From Pontederia crassipes (taxonomy: Eukaryota > Streptophyta > Magnoliopsida > Commelinales > Pontederiaceae), in the NCBI GenBank assembly GCA_030549335.1, contig CM060194.1, forward strand, positions 66,376,077 to 66,440,076: a DNA stretch of 64,000 bases, in the 5' to 3' direction. This document shows positions 11,876-22,431 of this stretch, piece by piece; within the stretch, counting starts at the first letter, position 1, and each line of letters starts with the position of its first letter. Position numbers and translations under genes: made by a program. The notes under the pieces are model-generated. The model saw only the letters and a program-made list of their open reading frames with translations. It did not search any database and was not told the origin of the DNA.

Positions 11876-13415
11876 GTTGTGAGTCCTAAACTAATAGTTA
11901 TCCTCACTGAGTAAAATTAATAGACCACAAAATCAAGTACAAACAATGAGTTACAAGATTTGTGTTAGATTGTTTCAACTCTCAAGTTAAAAATTAATTC
12001 ACTAAGAATTATCAAATCCTAAAACTAACCACCCCACACCTATTTTGTAGTCTTATATCAGAATATAATAATCTCGGTAAAATGATTAAGCACAACAATC
12101 ATAATCAAAAGAAACCAAAATAACTATATTAATTCAAATTTAACAATCGAGTTCATGCAGTTTTCTCGTAAATAATAAAAATCTCTATTACATAAGTAAT
12201 TAGGCAAAAAAGTATGAGTAAAGAACATCCAAACAATGATTAGAAGACTGAATTCTTGCTTTCTATGGTCTTTGGATTGCTGCAAAACACAAACAATGAG
12301 TTATTATGTAGTTACTCTCGAAAAATCCTCTTCAAGCTTGAAATCCGTCATCAGCAATAATGCACGGCTCTCAGGTCTCAAGCACGAATTTTTTATCTTC
12401 TAAGACCTCTATTTATAACTTCTAGGTGTCCCAAGAGTTTTGGTAAAGTTTCGATTTGATTGAGAGTCTTTTTATGTCAAAATAATAAAATTTTCTAATA
12501 GATTTTGATTTGACTTTAAAACCATCCAAAACTTCTTCAAATCTAATTAAATATATTTCCTAATGATCTTTGGGACTTAGAATAAAATTTGCAATTAATT
12601 TGTAATTGAAATCCTCAAGAAAAGTGGAAATCTCGAAATTAACGGCCGGAATATGCTTCGCAATGACATGTAACATGGATTTCAAGGTCCTTATAATGTT
12701 CAAATTAGAGTGGACGTGTGGTTTTAACGCTCAGTAATGCATATTTCACGGCCCGTAACTCAAGCAAATTTTTGAACAAAACTCGGCATTTTAACGGGCC
12801 GTTATCATAGCCCTATGGTCCTATTATATTCATTTTAGCCTTGACAACCTCCACTAATTTCATATTTTGACTCCGTTTTAACTCCGATCTGAGTATGATT
12901 TTTTTCAGTGGCTTCGTAATTCAATTTTCTTCCTTTTCTGCAATTTGGATAGATTTGGGTGTAAGATCGAAAGAACCAAGAAGGGAATGAATTGGTGTAT
13001 AAAAATCTTTTCGTAAAATTATTTTCAGAAAATTAATAAAATCGATCACAAGTAAATAACGATAAAACGTAAGCGAGAGATAAAGGGCAAACACAAAGAG
13101 ACACGATATGTTGATGAGATTCGGCCTCAACTCTTTGGCATACGTTCTCGCTCCGTCTTCTCGTCCTTGCGACCACTAGAGATCCACTATATTTCTCTTT
13201 TCTTATAAGGAGAGAACAACCCTCTGTATACCATACGCCTTCTTCTTCATTCAAGAGGCAAGACACACCTCTTTTATAAAGAGCTCTCAAATTCAATAGA
13301 TCAGAAACAATTTTCTCTTCTAATTCTTTTCTTTTACAAAATTTTTTCACACTCAAAATTTAGAAAAGAAAAGGAAGAATTTGTAATTTTGGCCTCAAAA
13401 ACGTGAAAGGATTGA
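11876..13415. repeat. AT-rich spacer with unidentified retroelement remnants
   Basis: No coding sequence. At 12,640-12,810 are three CGGCC-centred near-palindromes (aacggccgg, cacggcccgtaa, taacgggccgtta) of the kind clustered in the LTR elements to the right. At 13,060-13,300 the stretch 'acacaaagagacacgatatgttgatgagattcggcc' and a 'ctttttataaagagctc' run look like retroelement leader/LTR debris. Homology with the region upstream of NLR1 begins at about 13,420 (catttgatctcatt). Confidence 0.4.
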
Positions 13416-13469
13416 ACCCATGCATTTGATCTCATTGTTCCTGCAAGAGTGAACCGAAGAGAAACAAAA

Positions 13470-15725
13470 ATGACGATGGTGCTGGGTTCCTTTGCGGAAA
13501 AACTAGCGGAGAAGTTGATAAGCTTTGCTCAGGGAGAGATGAGCACGCTTCTTGGCGTGAAGGACGATGTCAAGAAGCTAGAGGTTGGCGAGAGTCAAAG
13601 CCTTGCTTGAATGCACAAATCAGACAAGGCGCACAGACTCGAACATTGTTTCATTGGTGAAGAAGTTGAGGGATGTCATGTACGATGCTGATGACATTCT
13701 TGACATCTGCATGATGGAAGGCGGTAAATTACTGGAAGTTGGTCGTCCACTTCCGTCGCTTAAGAGTAAGTTTTTATCTTGCTTCCGCTCTTCGAAATAT
13801 CATCATGAAGTTGGTAGTCTCATAACGAAACTGAATGATAAAATAGATGAGTTACTAACAGTTAAGCAAGCAACTCTCACAAGTGCACGAACCAGTGATC
13901 AGAGCATGAGAGGCAGTAGTGATCACTGTGGTGTCTCTTCTCATGGTCGGACGTTCCCTATCCAGGATGTCTGGAGTATTGTAGGGTCACAAATTGAAGA
14001 AGCTGCACAAAAAATTAATCACCCTCATGGTTAAAATGACGATGGTGCAAAGTGTCGCATCTTTGCAATCACCGGGATGGTTGGGATCAGCAAGACAACC
14101 TTAGCACGTAGAGTCTATAATAATGAGAACATAACTAGAAATTTTGGTGATGGGATGGTGACCTCCAACTTTTCCAATCGAAGAATGTGGTTGCATGTCT
14201 CTAAGGATTATTCTGAGACAGAATTGCTTAAAGAGATGGGTAGAAACCTAGGAGGAAGTGACGTTGGAGATATAACTCTAGCAGAATTACAAGACAAATT
14301 GACCTCGTTCCTTCCACAAAGCTTGTTCCTTGTATTAGATGATGTGTGGAGCGAAGATGTATGGTATAAATTACTGACAGGCCCTATGAATCATGTGGCA
14401 ACCAATTGTACGGTCTTAATTACCACAAGAAATGAAAACGTAGCAAAGAGTTTAAACGCAACCATTCACCATCTGGATACAATTGACACAGAGAGTTGCT
14501 GCATGGGTGCTGTTCTGCAAAGAGGTATTGTTAGAAGGAGAGGAAGACAGTTTAAAACAAATTGGATTTAAAATTGTTGAGAAATGAGATGGTCTTCCTG
14601 TCTCTGTTAAGGCGATTGCAAAGATTTTAAGGTTGATAGATAAAAACATAACAGAGTGGGAAGGAGTTATGAGAAATGATGTGTGGTCTTTGAGCCGAAT
14701 GAATGATGAAGTAAGAAGGGCGATTTATTTGAGCTATGATGATTTATCACCAAATCTGAAATAATGTTTTCCCTATTCTTCATTGATAGCTGCTCAAGAA
14801 CAGATGACTAGACAAGATCTTGTGAGTTATTGGATCGACGAAGGTTTGATAGGGACAAAATAAGGTAATTCGATGGAGGATGTGGTCCAGGACCGCTACT
14901 TTGAACTAATTCAAAGAAACTTGATGCAATCATCCCCTCGCAGTATAAATGTTGCATCATGTACTATGCATGACCTTCGATCTCTGGGTCAATTCTTGAT
15001 GAATGAAGAAGCAAGTTGTATCCGTGAGGCGAATTAGATGGATCATATGGGGCCCTTAATTAAGTTGTGTCGCTTGCTGATGATTGCAAATGGCGCCGCG
15101 AAAACATTGAGTCTCCCTGGGGACGTAAGAGGCCCAGAGCATCTGAGAGCCCTCTTTGTCTATCAAGGTTCTCAAATCAAGTCTATCAAGGTTCTCAAAT
15201 ATGCTATGGGTGGGGTGCTCGTATGGAAATATGCTGGACGATTTGGCTGCCAGCTACAGGTGCTCATAAAGAGGGCCACTACAGGTGCTCTGAGACCTTG
15301 GCGCCAGGCATGCTTACATCGAGTCCGACTCGCTTTGTGCCGTGCAACTCTCACTCAACCGCACTTTTGCGACCCCTCACATCGCCGAGCTTGTGCAAAG
15401 CATTCACAGGCTGCTGGCACGCAAATGAGACATCACCGTTCTCCACGCCAGCCAAGAGGCGAACAGGGCAGCCGACTAGCTAGCAAGAAAGGCGCTCAGC
15501 CTTCATTCCGGAACTGTTGTGCTGGATTTTCCTCCGGTACCACTTTGGGGCACCTTATTTGCTGACATTATCGGGACTAAGATACCCCATGCTATGTCCT
15601 TTTAATTTTTCTATTTAAATTCCTTGTATCTTCCCTGGCTTCGGCCTTACTCCCACCGAAAAAAAAGGTTCTCAAATCAAGAGGCCCAGAGCATTCTGGG
15701 ATGGCTTGCTTAAAAAGATGTACAC
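13470..15725 (+). pseudogene. NLR2, 5' half: CC-NB-ARC and first LRRs of a decayed NLR
   Basis: Tandem paralogue of NLR1. Start 13,470 (MTMVLGSF) corresponds to NLR1's. The CC domain shifts frame at about 13,583. YDADDILD follows. A stop (14,032-14,034) sits in the CC-NB linker between two A-runs that look like compensating one-base changes. The Walker A reads GISKTT where GxGKTT is expected, so the glycine before the lysine is serine. Kinase-2 LFLVLDDVW and ITTRNENVA follow, then a shift at about 14,500. Compared with NLR1, stops replace Cys (EK*DG), Gln (LK*CF), Glu (TK*GN) and Gln (AN*MD). TMHDLRSLG (MHD) survives near 14,970. The LRR begins at about 15,050, takes a LINE at 15,182, and is cut at 15,725 by element A after ...KKMY. 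It continues at 61,667. Clearly non-functional. Confidence 0.9.
15182..15664 (+). mobile_element. 5'-truncated L1-type LINE 3' end inserted in NLR2
   Basis: Encodes the end of an RVT_3-type RNase H (DLGARHAYIESDSLCAV, HIAELVQSIHRLLARK, HASQEANRAAD), with a few stops and a shift. A short UTR and an A-rich tail (ccgaaaaaaaa) follow. The 17-mer aaggttctcaaatcaag flanks it at 15,165-15,181 and 15,665-15,681, fitting a target duplication. At the 5' junction (15,182-15,200) there is an extra copy of tctatcaaggttctcaaat, probably made during end-joining of the truncated cDNA. NLR2 sequence resumes at 15,682. Confidence 0.8.
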
Positions 15726-15984
15726 TATAACAACACAGTCAGCGGTAAAAAAAAATGGAATGATGACAAATGATGAAAACGTAAAAGGGGAGACTCTTCT
15801 ATTCCTAAATTTTGTCCTCTCTTGTTTGTTCTCTCTTCTTTCTATCCTTCCCTGTTGTCTTCATCTTCTGTGGCTGTTTCTCTCTCTCTGCTTCTCTCCC
15901 CTGCCGGCCGAGCACCCCCAATGGCCGAGCTTACCACCCAATTCCATGACGGCCACCTGGCAGAACGGTCAACCTCTTCCACTC

Positions 15985-15991
15985 TATAAAA
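15985..15991 (+). promoter_or_regulatory. putative TATA box of element A 5' LTR
   Basis: TATAAAA inside actctataaaagaggcactc. The same core is kept in the 3' LTR at 35,958-35,964 in ctctataaaagaggcacccg. The position, about 260 bp into the LTR, suits the U3/R border of a Gypsy LTR. Confidence 0.5.
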
Positions 15992-16748
15992 GAGGCACTC
16001 GACCACTTCTTTCTCCCTTTCTGCTTCTTCGAGTTCTCTAAGCCAGGCAGCAACATCTCACTCGTTCTCCTTCTTTATCCAGTGCGCGGGCAGCAGTGGG
16101 CGAGCGGACGGCGCCGGTGATCTTCTCCGGCGAGGGCGACATGAGACTCGGAGAGGAACACCAATAAGGATCTTTCCTCTTCTCTTTCCCCCTGCTTCCC
16201 TCTGTTTCATTCGCTCTAAACTCGCGCCTCACTCTTCTTCTCCGGCGAGTGGACAGCAGCGAGCGGGAACAGACGCCGGCGACCATCTCCGGCGACGTAG
16301 GGAGCAGAGTAGGACACAGACAGCTCTAGGACGAACCACAACTTCTTAGGCCGACATGTGTGTGGATTTGGGATCTTTTTCATAAGCCGTGCTTCTTGAC
16401 GGACAAAGCATGCCCGATTTGAATACCCATGAACTGAACCCTCGAATGATTCATGTATGGTGTTATGTAGAATGATAACATGATGATATTGATGCTAAGA
16501 ATGATGAAACGTATGCTGAAAAGAATGATTGCATGTATGACCGAATTGATTAAGAAATGACCTGAATGTATGAATTGATTATCGACGTTTTTCATTTTTA
16601 GTTCCATGCTTAGCTTACTTTCTAAGTAGTTTAGATTCTGGATACTCCGTAAATGCATGTTGGGATACTAGTAGTTTAGTTAACTTAGTCGTACTTAGCC
16701 AGCGATCGCCGGAGAAAAACAAACACTTAAAACTATTTTACGACTCGA

Positions 16749-17056
16749 CAGAACCCGGCCCGGGTTCACCAAAACTCAGCCCGGGCTCTGTCCGACCGCA
16801 CCAGGTTACTCCGAGCATGGCCCGGGTCCGCCAATGATGCCGAGCTCGAGCTCGGGGCAAACCAGGTGCCCGGACCGGGTCACCCACGACTCGGCCCGAG
16901 TTTCTGCGTGGAGAAGATGCTCAGGAGAGTTGAGACTCCCGACTTGATCGTCCTCCAAACTTGGCCCGGGTTTTCTTCTCAATTTTTCACCCTGAGAGAT
17001 CGAGCCCAATCCAGGCCAACTCGGCCCGGGTTCTCCTTCACCCGGTCCGGGTTCTA
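16749..17056. repeat. cluster of CGGCCCGGG words in element A 5' LTR
   Basis: About nine variants of AACTCGGCCCGGGTT lie within roughly 310 bp, for example cccggcccgggttc, ctcagcccgggctc, catggcccgggtcc, ctcggcccgagttt, cttggcccgggttt and ctcggcccgggttc. The matching stretch of the 3' LTR is 56,137-56,455. Each core (CCCGGG or CGGCCCGGG) is palindromic or nearly so. Spacing is irregular, so this is a dispersed word, not a tandem repeat. Confidence 0.8.
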
Positions 17057-18211
17057 GCCCTAATTTTTTGATACTTACAATGAATTAATGGGAAACCTTC
17101 TGATTTATTATCATGTTGAACTTATGAATGTTAATTCTTCAATTCTGTACAAACCCATGCCTATCACTTGAAAATGATTATCGATCTCTCATCAACAAAT
17201 GAATTAGGTATGATTTATGCTCTATGTGCCAAGAATGATGATGTTTTCTCTTAAACCTCCAATGAATGATTATGACCATGATTCCGAATTGATGATGACT
17301 CTCATGAAAATGATGATGAATGATTATGAACCACGACATGATTAATAAGAACGATAAGAAGCGGCGACCGCCCTCCTTTGGTCGATCGAAATGTTTCGAC
17401 AGGTGACCCATGACCTTTGGGCATCCGTTGTGTGGACTAGAAGTCATGACCTTGTTATCTTAAACCTGATTTCTAAATAGACTTTCGTTCACTTGATTTT
17501 CTAAGCAAACAAAGACCATCGTAAGATGATGACCTGTCATCGCCTTGATCGATCCAACTGAAAGACAGGCACATGTAGGATGAGGGATGATGTTCTAGCC
17601 TCATAACAAGCCCCCTCACGGGTTATCATTTGCTTTATCTAGGCGGGAGTTTTCTCCCATACGGATGTTTCTTTACGCCGGTGGCGAGGTCATCCTAACT
17701 CGACGGGATTCACCATGGCACTGATCCCCCACGTGCACATGATGTCTAGATAGCTGTATCTTTAGTTTCATGCAATTGTTATTCCCCTTAAAGATGAAGA
17801 GCTCTTCAAAAAATGAATGTAAAGATGTAAAGACGAATGAATGCAAGCATGAAAGCATGAATGAATGAAAGTCAAGCATGACAGATGAATATAAATAATG
17901 TGTTCTTCTCTTATGATTATGATATTCTTATATGACCTTGTTACTATGATCTCTATTCATGCTATGACCGATGAACTCTATCCATGATGACTTAATCCTT
18001 CTCTTGTGATGATTACACATTCTTTTCATGTTGTATTCGGATAGAATTGATTTATGATTTATATGAACCTACGCTTAGCTTTATGCTAACAGTTGAGTTT
18101 CCTCCCCTGTGATCCCCACAGGTGCATGATGGTTAGACGTGAGGTGGTGATGCATGTACGGAGGTTTCGACTGGGTGGACTACTATTGCATAGGTCATCA
18201 TGGAGCGTAGA

Positions 18212-18626
18212 TGCATGAGGCATGCCTTGGATTAATCCCACATGCATAAGTCATGGAAGAGATGCTGAGTATATATGGGAGCATGACTTTGACTTGGTAG
18301 GACGCGTTTTGAGAAAATCGTGCGAGCTTAGGCCCAAAACGGATAATATCCTACGCAAGTGCATAGGTGTTACATATGATATCAGAGCCACTCCACGTGA
18401 GCCTTTGTGCATGGTGGGGTGCAATCACTCACAGAGGGCGTTGAGTCTCTTGAGGGGGGAAGAATGCATGAGGCATGCCTTGGATTAGTCCCACGTGCAT
18501 AAGTCACGAGAGAGATGCTGAGTATATATGGTGATATGTCCTTCACTAGGTGTGACCCGTTTTGAGAAAACTATGCGGGCCGAATTCCCGAGCGGACAAT
18601 ATCACACGCTAGTGGGGAATGTTACA
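18212..18626 (+). mobile_element. Element G: TRIM (miniature LTR retrotransposon) in A's 5' LTR
   Basis: Two direct repeats of about 162 bp (18,212-18,374 and 18,465-18,626) both begin TGCATGAGGCATGCCTTGG and end with a gttaca terminus. Directly after the first comes tatgatatcagagcc (18,375-18,389), close to the initiator-Met tRNA primer-binding site TGGTATCAGAGC. Before the second is a purine-rich tract, cttgaggggggaagaa. The 90-bp interior has no coding capacity. LTR text such as 'gcgttttgagaaaa...cggacaatatc' is like other plant TRIMs I recall. The 3' LTR of A lacks it. No clean 5-bp target duplication was seen (gtaga against tatgg). Confidence 0.75.
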
Positions 18627-19130
18627 TATGGTATCTACTTATTTTATCGTTGTATGTGTTGGTGTGTCTATAGTAATGGGACATACCGAGTCCTTATGGG
18701 CCGGAGTCATTTCTTCATTTAGACTAGTCTTGCACTTATGAGCCACTACCTTTTTGGACGGATGAGTACATCTTTTTGCTTTCCGTACCGTGCTTAGTAA
18801 TGAGATTGTTTCCTCATACTAAGACACCTATTTAAGATGTATTTTGATCACCTTTTGGATGTATATGGCTCTTACATTGTTACCTCCTATGAAGGCAAGT
18901 TGAAATATTTGATATATTAGCTTCCGCATTTTTCTTTACCTTGTCATATTCTTCTATTTTCTTTAAGTCTTTCACTATATTATTATATTCATTCAGTCTT
19001 CCGCTTCGCATTTCTTTCGTGTTGACCACCTGGTCAACAAAATAGTCAAAGAAGGGGTTCATGTGAAGCCTCGGGGGAGGAGGTCGCGTCGCGTGGCGGG
19101 GCCGAGCCCCTCGGGGTGCTACATATTTCA

Positions 19131-19142
19131 TGATATCAGAGC
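19131..19142 (+). other. Element A primer-binding site (tRNA-iMet type)
   Basis: tgatatcagagc, one base from TGGTATCAGAGC, lies seven bases after the end of the 5' LTR. This fixes the plus orientation of A. Confidence 0.75.
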
Positions 19143-19328
19143 TTGATGCACGAAAAATCATGCATTAGTTTAGGTCATTTGATTAGCATTTTAGAATGTT
19201 GTTATGTTTAGAAAAGGGGGAGTTTTGATTTGTTTTCATATAATTTCATTTAAATTTGATTTCTACCTAAAGCTGAAAATTATTCATGACATGACATGAG
19301 AGATCATCGAAATTAAGGCAATAGGCTA

Positions 19329-19490
19329 TCACGGCCGTGACAGTTCTTGTCATGGCCGTGACAGAAAAATCTAGCAGGCAAAAATGTGGCTTACTGTGAT
19401 AGTTTCTATCATGGCCGTGATAGATAATTACGAGAAAAAAAAAATGATTATTTTTCGGCCGTGAGAGAGCCTTTTACGACCGTGACGACG
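19329..19490. repeat. cluster of TCACGGCCGTGA-type palindromes in element A leader
   Basis: Five related words occur in about 160 bp of untranslated leader: tcacggccgtga (19,329-19,340, a perfect 12-bp palindrome), tcatggccgtgaca, tcatggccgtgata, ttcggccgtgagag and ttacgaccgtgacg. All share a GGCCGTGA half. No coding frame runs through them. Confidence 0.75.
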
Positions 19491-19601
19491 GTCTGTCAAG
19501 CCGTTTTAAAGTCATTTTTTCACTTTTTTAATATATTTTTGGTTTCTTTTCTTGGGAGATGAGAAAACCTATAAAAGGAGACAGAAGAGATCCTGGAAAA
19601 G

Positions 19602-22431
19602 TGTCACACCCAACTCCGTGACTAAATTCTAATTCCAATTATCATACTCTTAGCTATGTTTAGCAATTCAAAAAAAAATCGACAAAATCTCCTCCCTTAC
19701 TTATCTTGTGATATTTGCCAACACACGTACAAAAGACATATATGTATGCATTAAAGTTTAATAAAAAACTACAAGATAGGACATTCACATATTGTCATTA
19801 TATTTTTTCACAAACCATCTAATATATAACCCCACAGGATCAAGTCATATACAACCTTATAAAAAGTTTCTCACAAACTTAATTACAACATCTAAAACTA
19901 TCTATTACACATGCATGCTTCCAAAAATAAAAGTGAAGGGGGATTAAAGTGCTCCAGCGGCTCGACCTCTTCTATATGCAACAAAAATAAGCTCTGAGTT
20001 GACTCAACTCAAGAACTTATGAGTATCTGAAAAAATATTTAAAATGGGTTTTATGAGCAATAATCATTTGCTCACTGAGTGAAATAAAAGTATAACATAG
20101 GGGAACAATACGAGTGCATATAGCATATAACATTTAAATAACCACATTTATTTCATGTGACAAAACATTTAAAGCATATCACATATAGCATAACTTGTCA
20201 AATCATATGAACTTTCATAGAAGTAAAAGTAACTCAAGATATCATAATTTTCATATTTAAATTTCACACGTGTCATTGCACATACTCATCATGGGTCAAT
20301 ACGTATCCCTCTATGATAATGTGTCATACAGTTAAGCAGAGTTTCATAATCAAGAGTCATGGATACGCAGAGCAAATCATGGGTCAATACGTATCCCTCT
20401 ATGATTGTGTGTCATAAAGCTAAGCAGAGCTTCACAATCAAGAGTCTCAGATACGCAGAGCAAATCATGGGTCAATACGTATCCCAATCATGATTGTGTG
20501 CCACCCAATCATGATTCTCAGATACGCAGAGCGATTATGGGTCAATACGTGCACACAGAACAACCCTCAAAGAGCAAAAACACCTGATATACGTCTCAAA
20601 GCTTCATGTATATCAAATGCGGTCCCAAAGACCTTTTTCAAATAGCATGGCTAATGAACACATGTATTTTAACAATATCAAAATATACATGTCATAATCT
20701 CATATTATTATCAAATAAAACTTATTTTCACTTCATAAGCATTGTTCCCTGAAAATATTTTTGTATAAGATATTACTCCATCCCATATAAAATCCTTGAA
20801 ACATATCATAAATAATTTTCATAGCGCAAGATATGTTTCAATAATAACAATAATAATCTTTGCTTGAGGTAATACCATAAATAAAAGAATTAACATTTAT
20901 AACATTTTGCTATGTTGTAAATTTATCCACTCACCTTGTACTTTATCACTTCAAGGAGGTTTATTAGATTTCCTCCCTCTCACTTGCAACTTGATATTTT
21001 CCTACAAGTAATAATGTCTTTTTACTTCTCAATCACTAATAAGGCAATATGCAATGCATGCTCATGATACATGAATGATTGTACACCCTAAAATGCATGT
21101 AATCCTCTCTAATATCAATTTTTATATTCAGGTATTCATATTCATAAGCTATTACATACTTGAAACTTTTCAATTCTCCAAAGCTTAACTAGATGCTATC
21201 TCAGGATTTTAGAGTGAGTGTCTGTCAATAAATTATTCATAACTTCTTAACCATATAGGCAAATCTTATGATTCTGGATTAATTAGAAACTAGACATACT
21301 AAGATTTTCAATCCCCAAGTATCATTATCAAATACCAAGTGAGTAAATCAGGACATCCCAAGTAATCTAATCTAGGGTTTGTGCCCTGGCAGACTGTATG
21401 TCACTAAAATATTGATTTATATGTTTCTTCATACTTGTCCATTTAACTAGGGCATAATTTTCCTGAAAATTAGACTTCATTAATATTTTGTCATAAAAAT
21501 TAGAGAATTTAACTCGCTATATAGACTTATAAAAAAATAGTTAATTCGGGTCGCAATCTGTCAATGTCCTAGAATCTGACAGAAGCATCACTATGAAATA
21601 AAAAAATCCATTTCTCCAATAATACAAGTTCAAATAGGATGATTCCACCTCTCACCGAACCCTTGAATGTCTATTTAATCATATTCAAATTTCAAACCCT
21701 AATTCACTCTATTATAACCGTGTCCTAATTTACAAGTGGAACTTGTATCAGACTCGGGATAGGATGAGTAACTTGCGAAGGTAAGTTCATAATTTCCTAT
21801 ATAAAACTTCTTTTTAGGTGATTCCAAAGGCCATGGAAAGCTAAATTCGAATGGAGGGATCATACAAAATTTCATAATTTATGGTTCGTTTATCACCAAG
21901 TAATGATTCTCTCAATGAGAGGAAAATTTTTCGGATCAAAACTCACTTGGAATAGCCAACGTTCCCGATTTTCTCTAGATCAGTTCGCTCGCGTTCTTCC
22001 TCTGGTAATTTTTCTATGGTGAAAATATAATGTTAAGTGACTTATATAGTTTTTTCAGAATTTTCGGAGGTATTATGGCGGCTTGGAAGAATATCTATTG
22101 GAGCAGCTCTCATCTGTCTGCTTTAGCTGCTTAGAACTTGGTGATGGTCAATCACATTTTTTTGTCATAACTAAGTGTTTTAACCCTAATTAAGCTTACT
22201 TAATCCTATTTAAACATATATATCATATTATTTATAAATTTTATGATTTATTCCTAATAACCCTATATAATTACTTTGTAAAGTTTATCGATAATTAAGT
22301 GGTCATTATACACTTATCAAGATATTAATTACTATATACAAATATCACTAAATGGACATCCAAATTAACTTAGTATGTTACTTAAATGCATGATTATGCA
22401 CAAATGATGTTTCTAGGGCACGTCCGTGACA
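19602..22431 (-). repeat. Element B 3' LTR (left copy)
   Basis: 2,830 bp. It contains a short direct repeat of 'atcatgggtcaatacgtatcc...tacgcagagca' at about 20,290-20,560 (four imperfect units), also present in the right LTR at about 27,520-27,790. It starts TGTCACACCCAACT and ends CACGTCCGTGACA. Confidence 0.9.

Larger units (their letters stand above)
15726..19123 (+). repeat. Element A 5' LTR
   Basis: 3,398 bp, including a 415-bp TRIM at 18,212-18,626 absent from the 3' LTR. Starts TATAACAACACA (the 3' copy has TGTAACAACACA at 35,659) and ends GGGGTGCTACA. It contains a TATA box, a GC-rich 5' segment, a cluster of CGGCCCGGG words (about 16,749-17,056) and a long AT/GA-rich 3' half. It aligns by eye segment by segment with the three pieces of the 3' LTR. 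Confidence 0.9.

Noticed and set aside
20290-20560. CRISPR-like spaced repeats (gggtcaatacgtatccctct...)
   Set aside because: Irregular short tandem units inside a plant retrotransposon LTR, duplicated in the partner LTR. CRISPR arrays are not expected in plant nuclear DNA.
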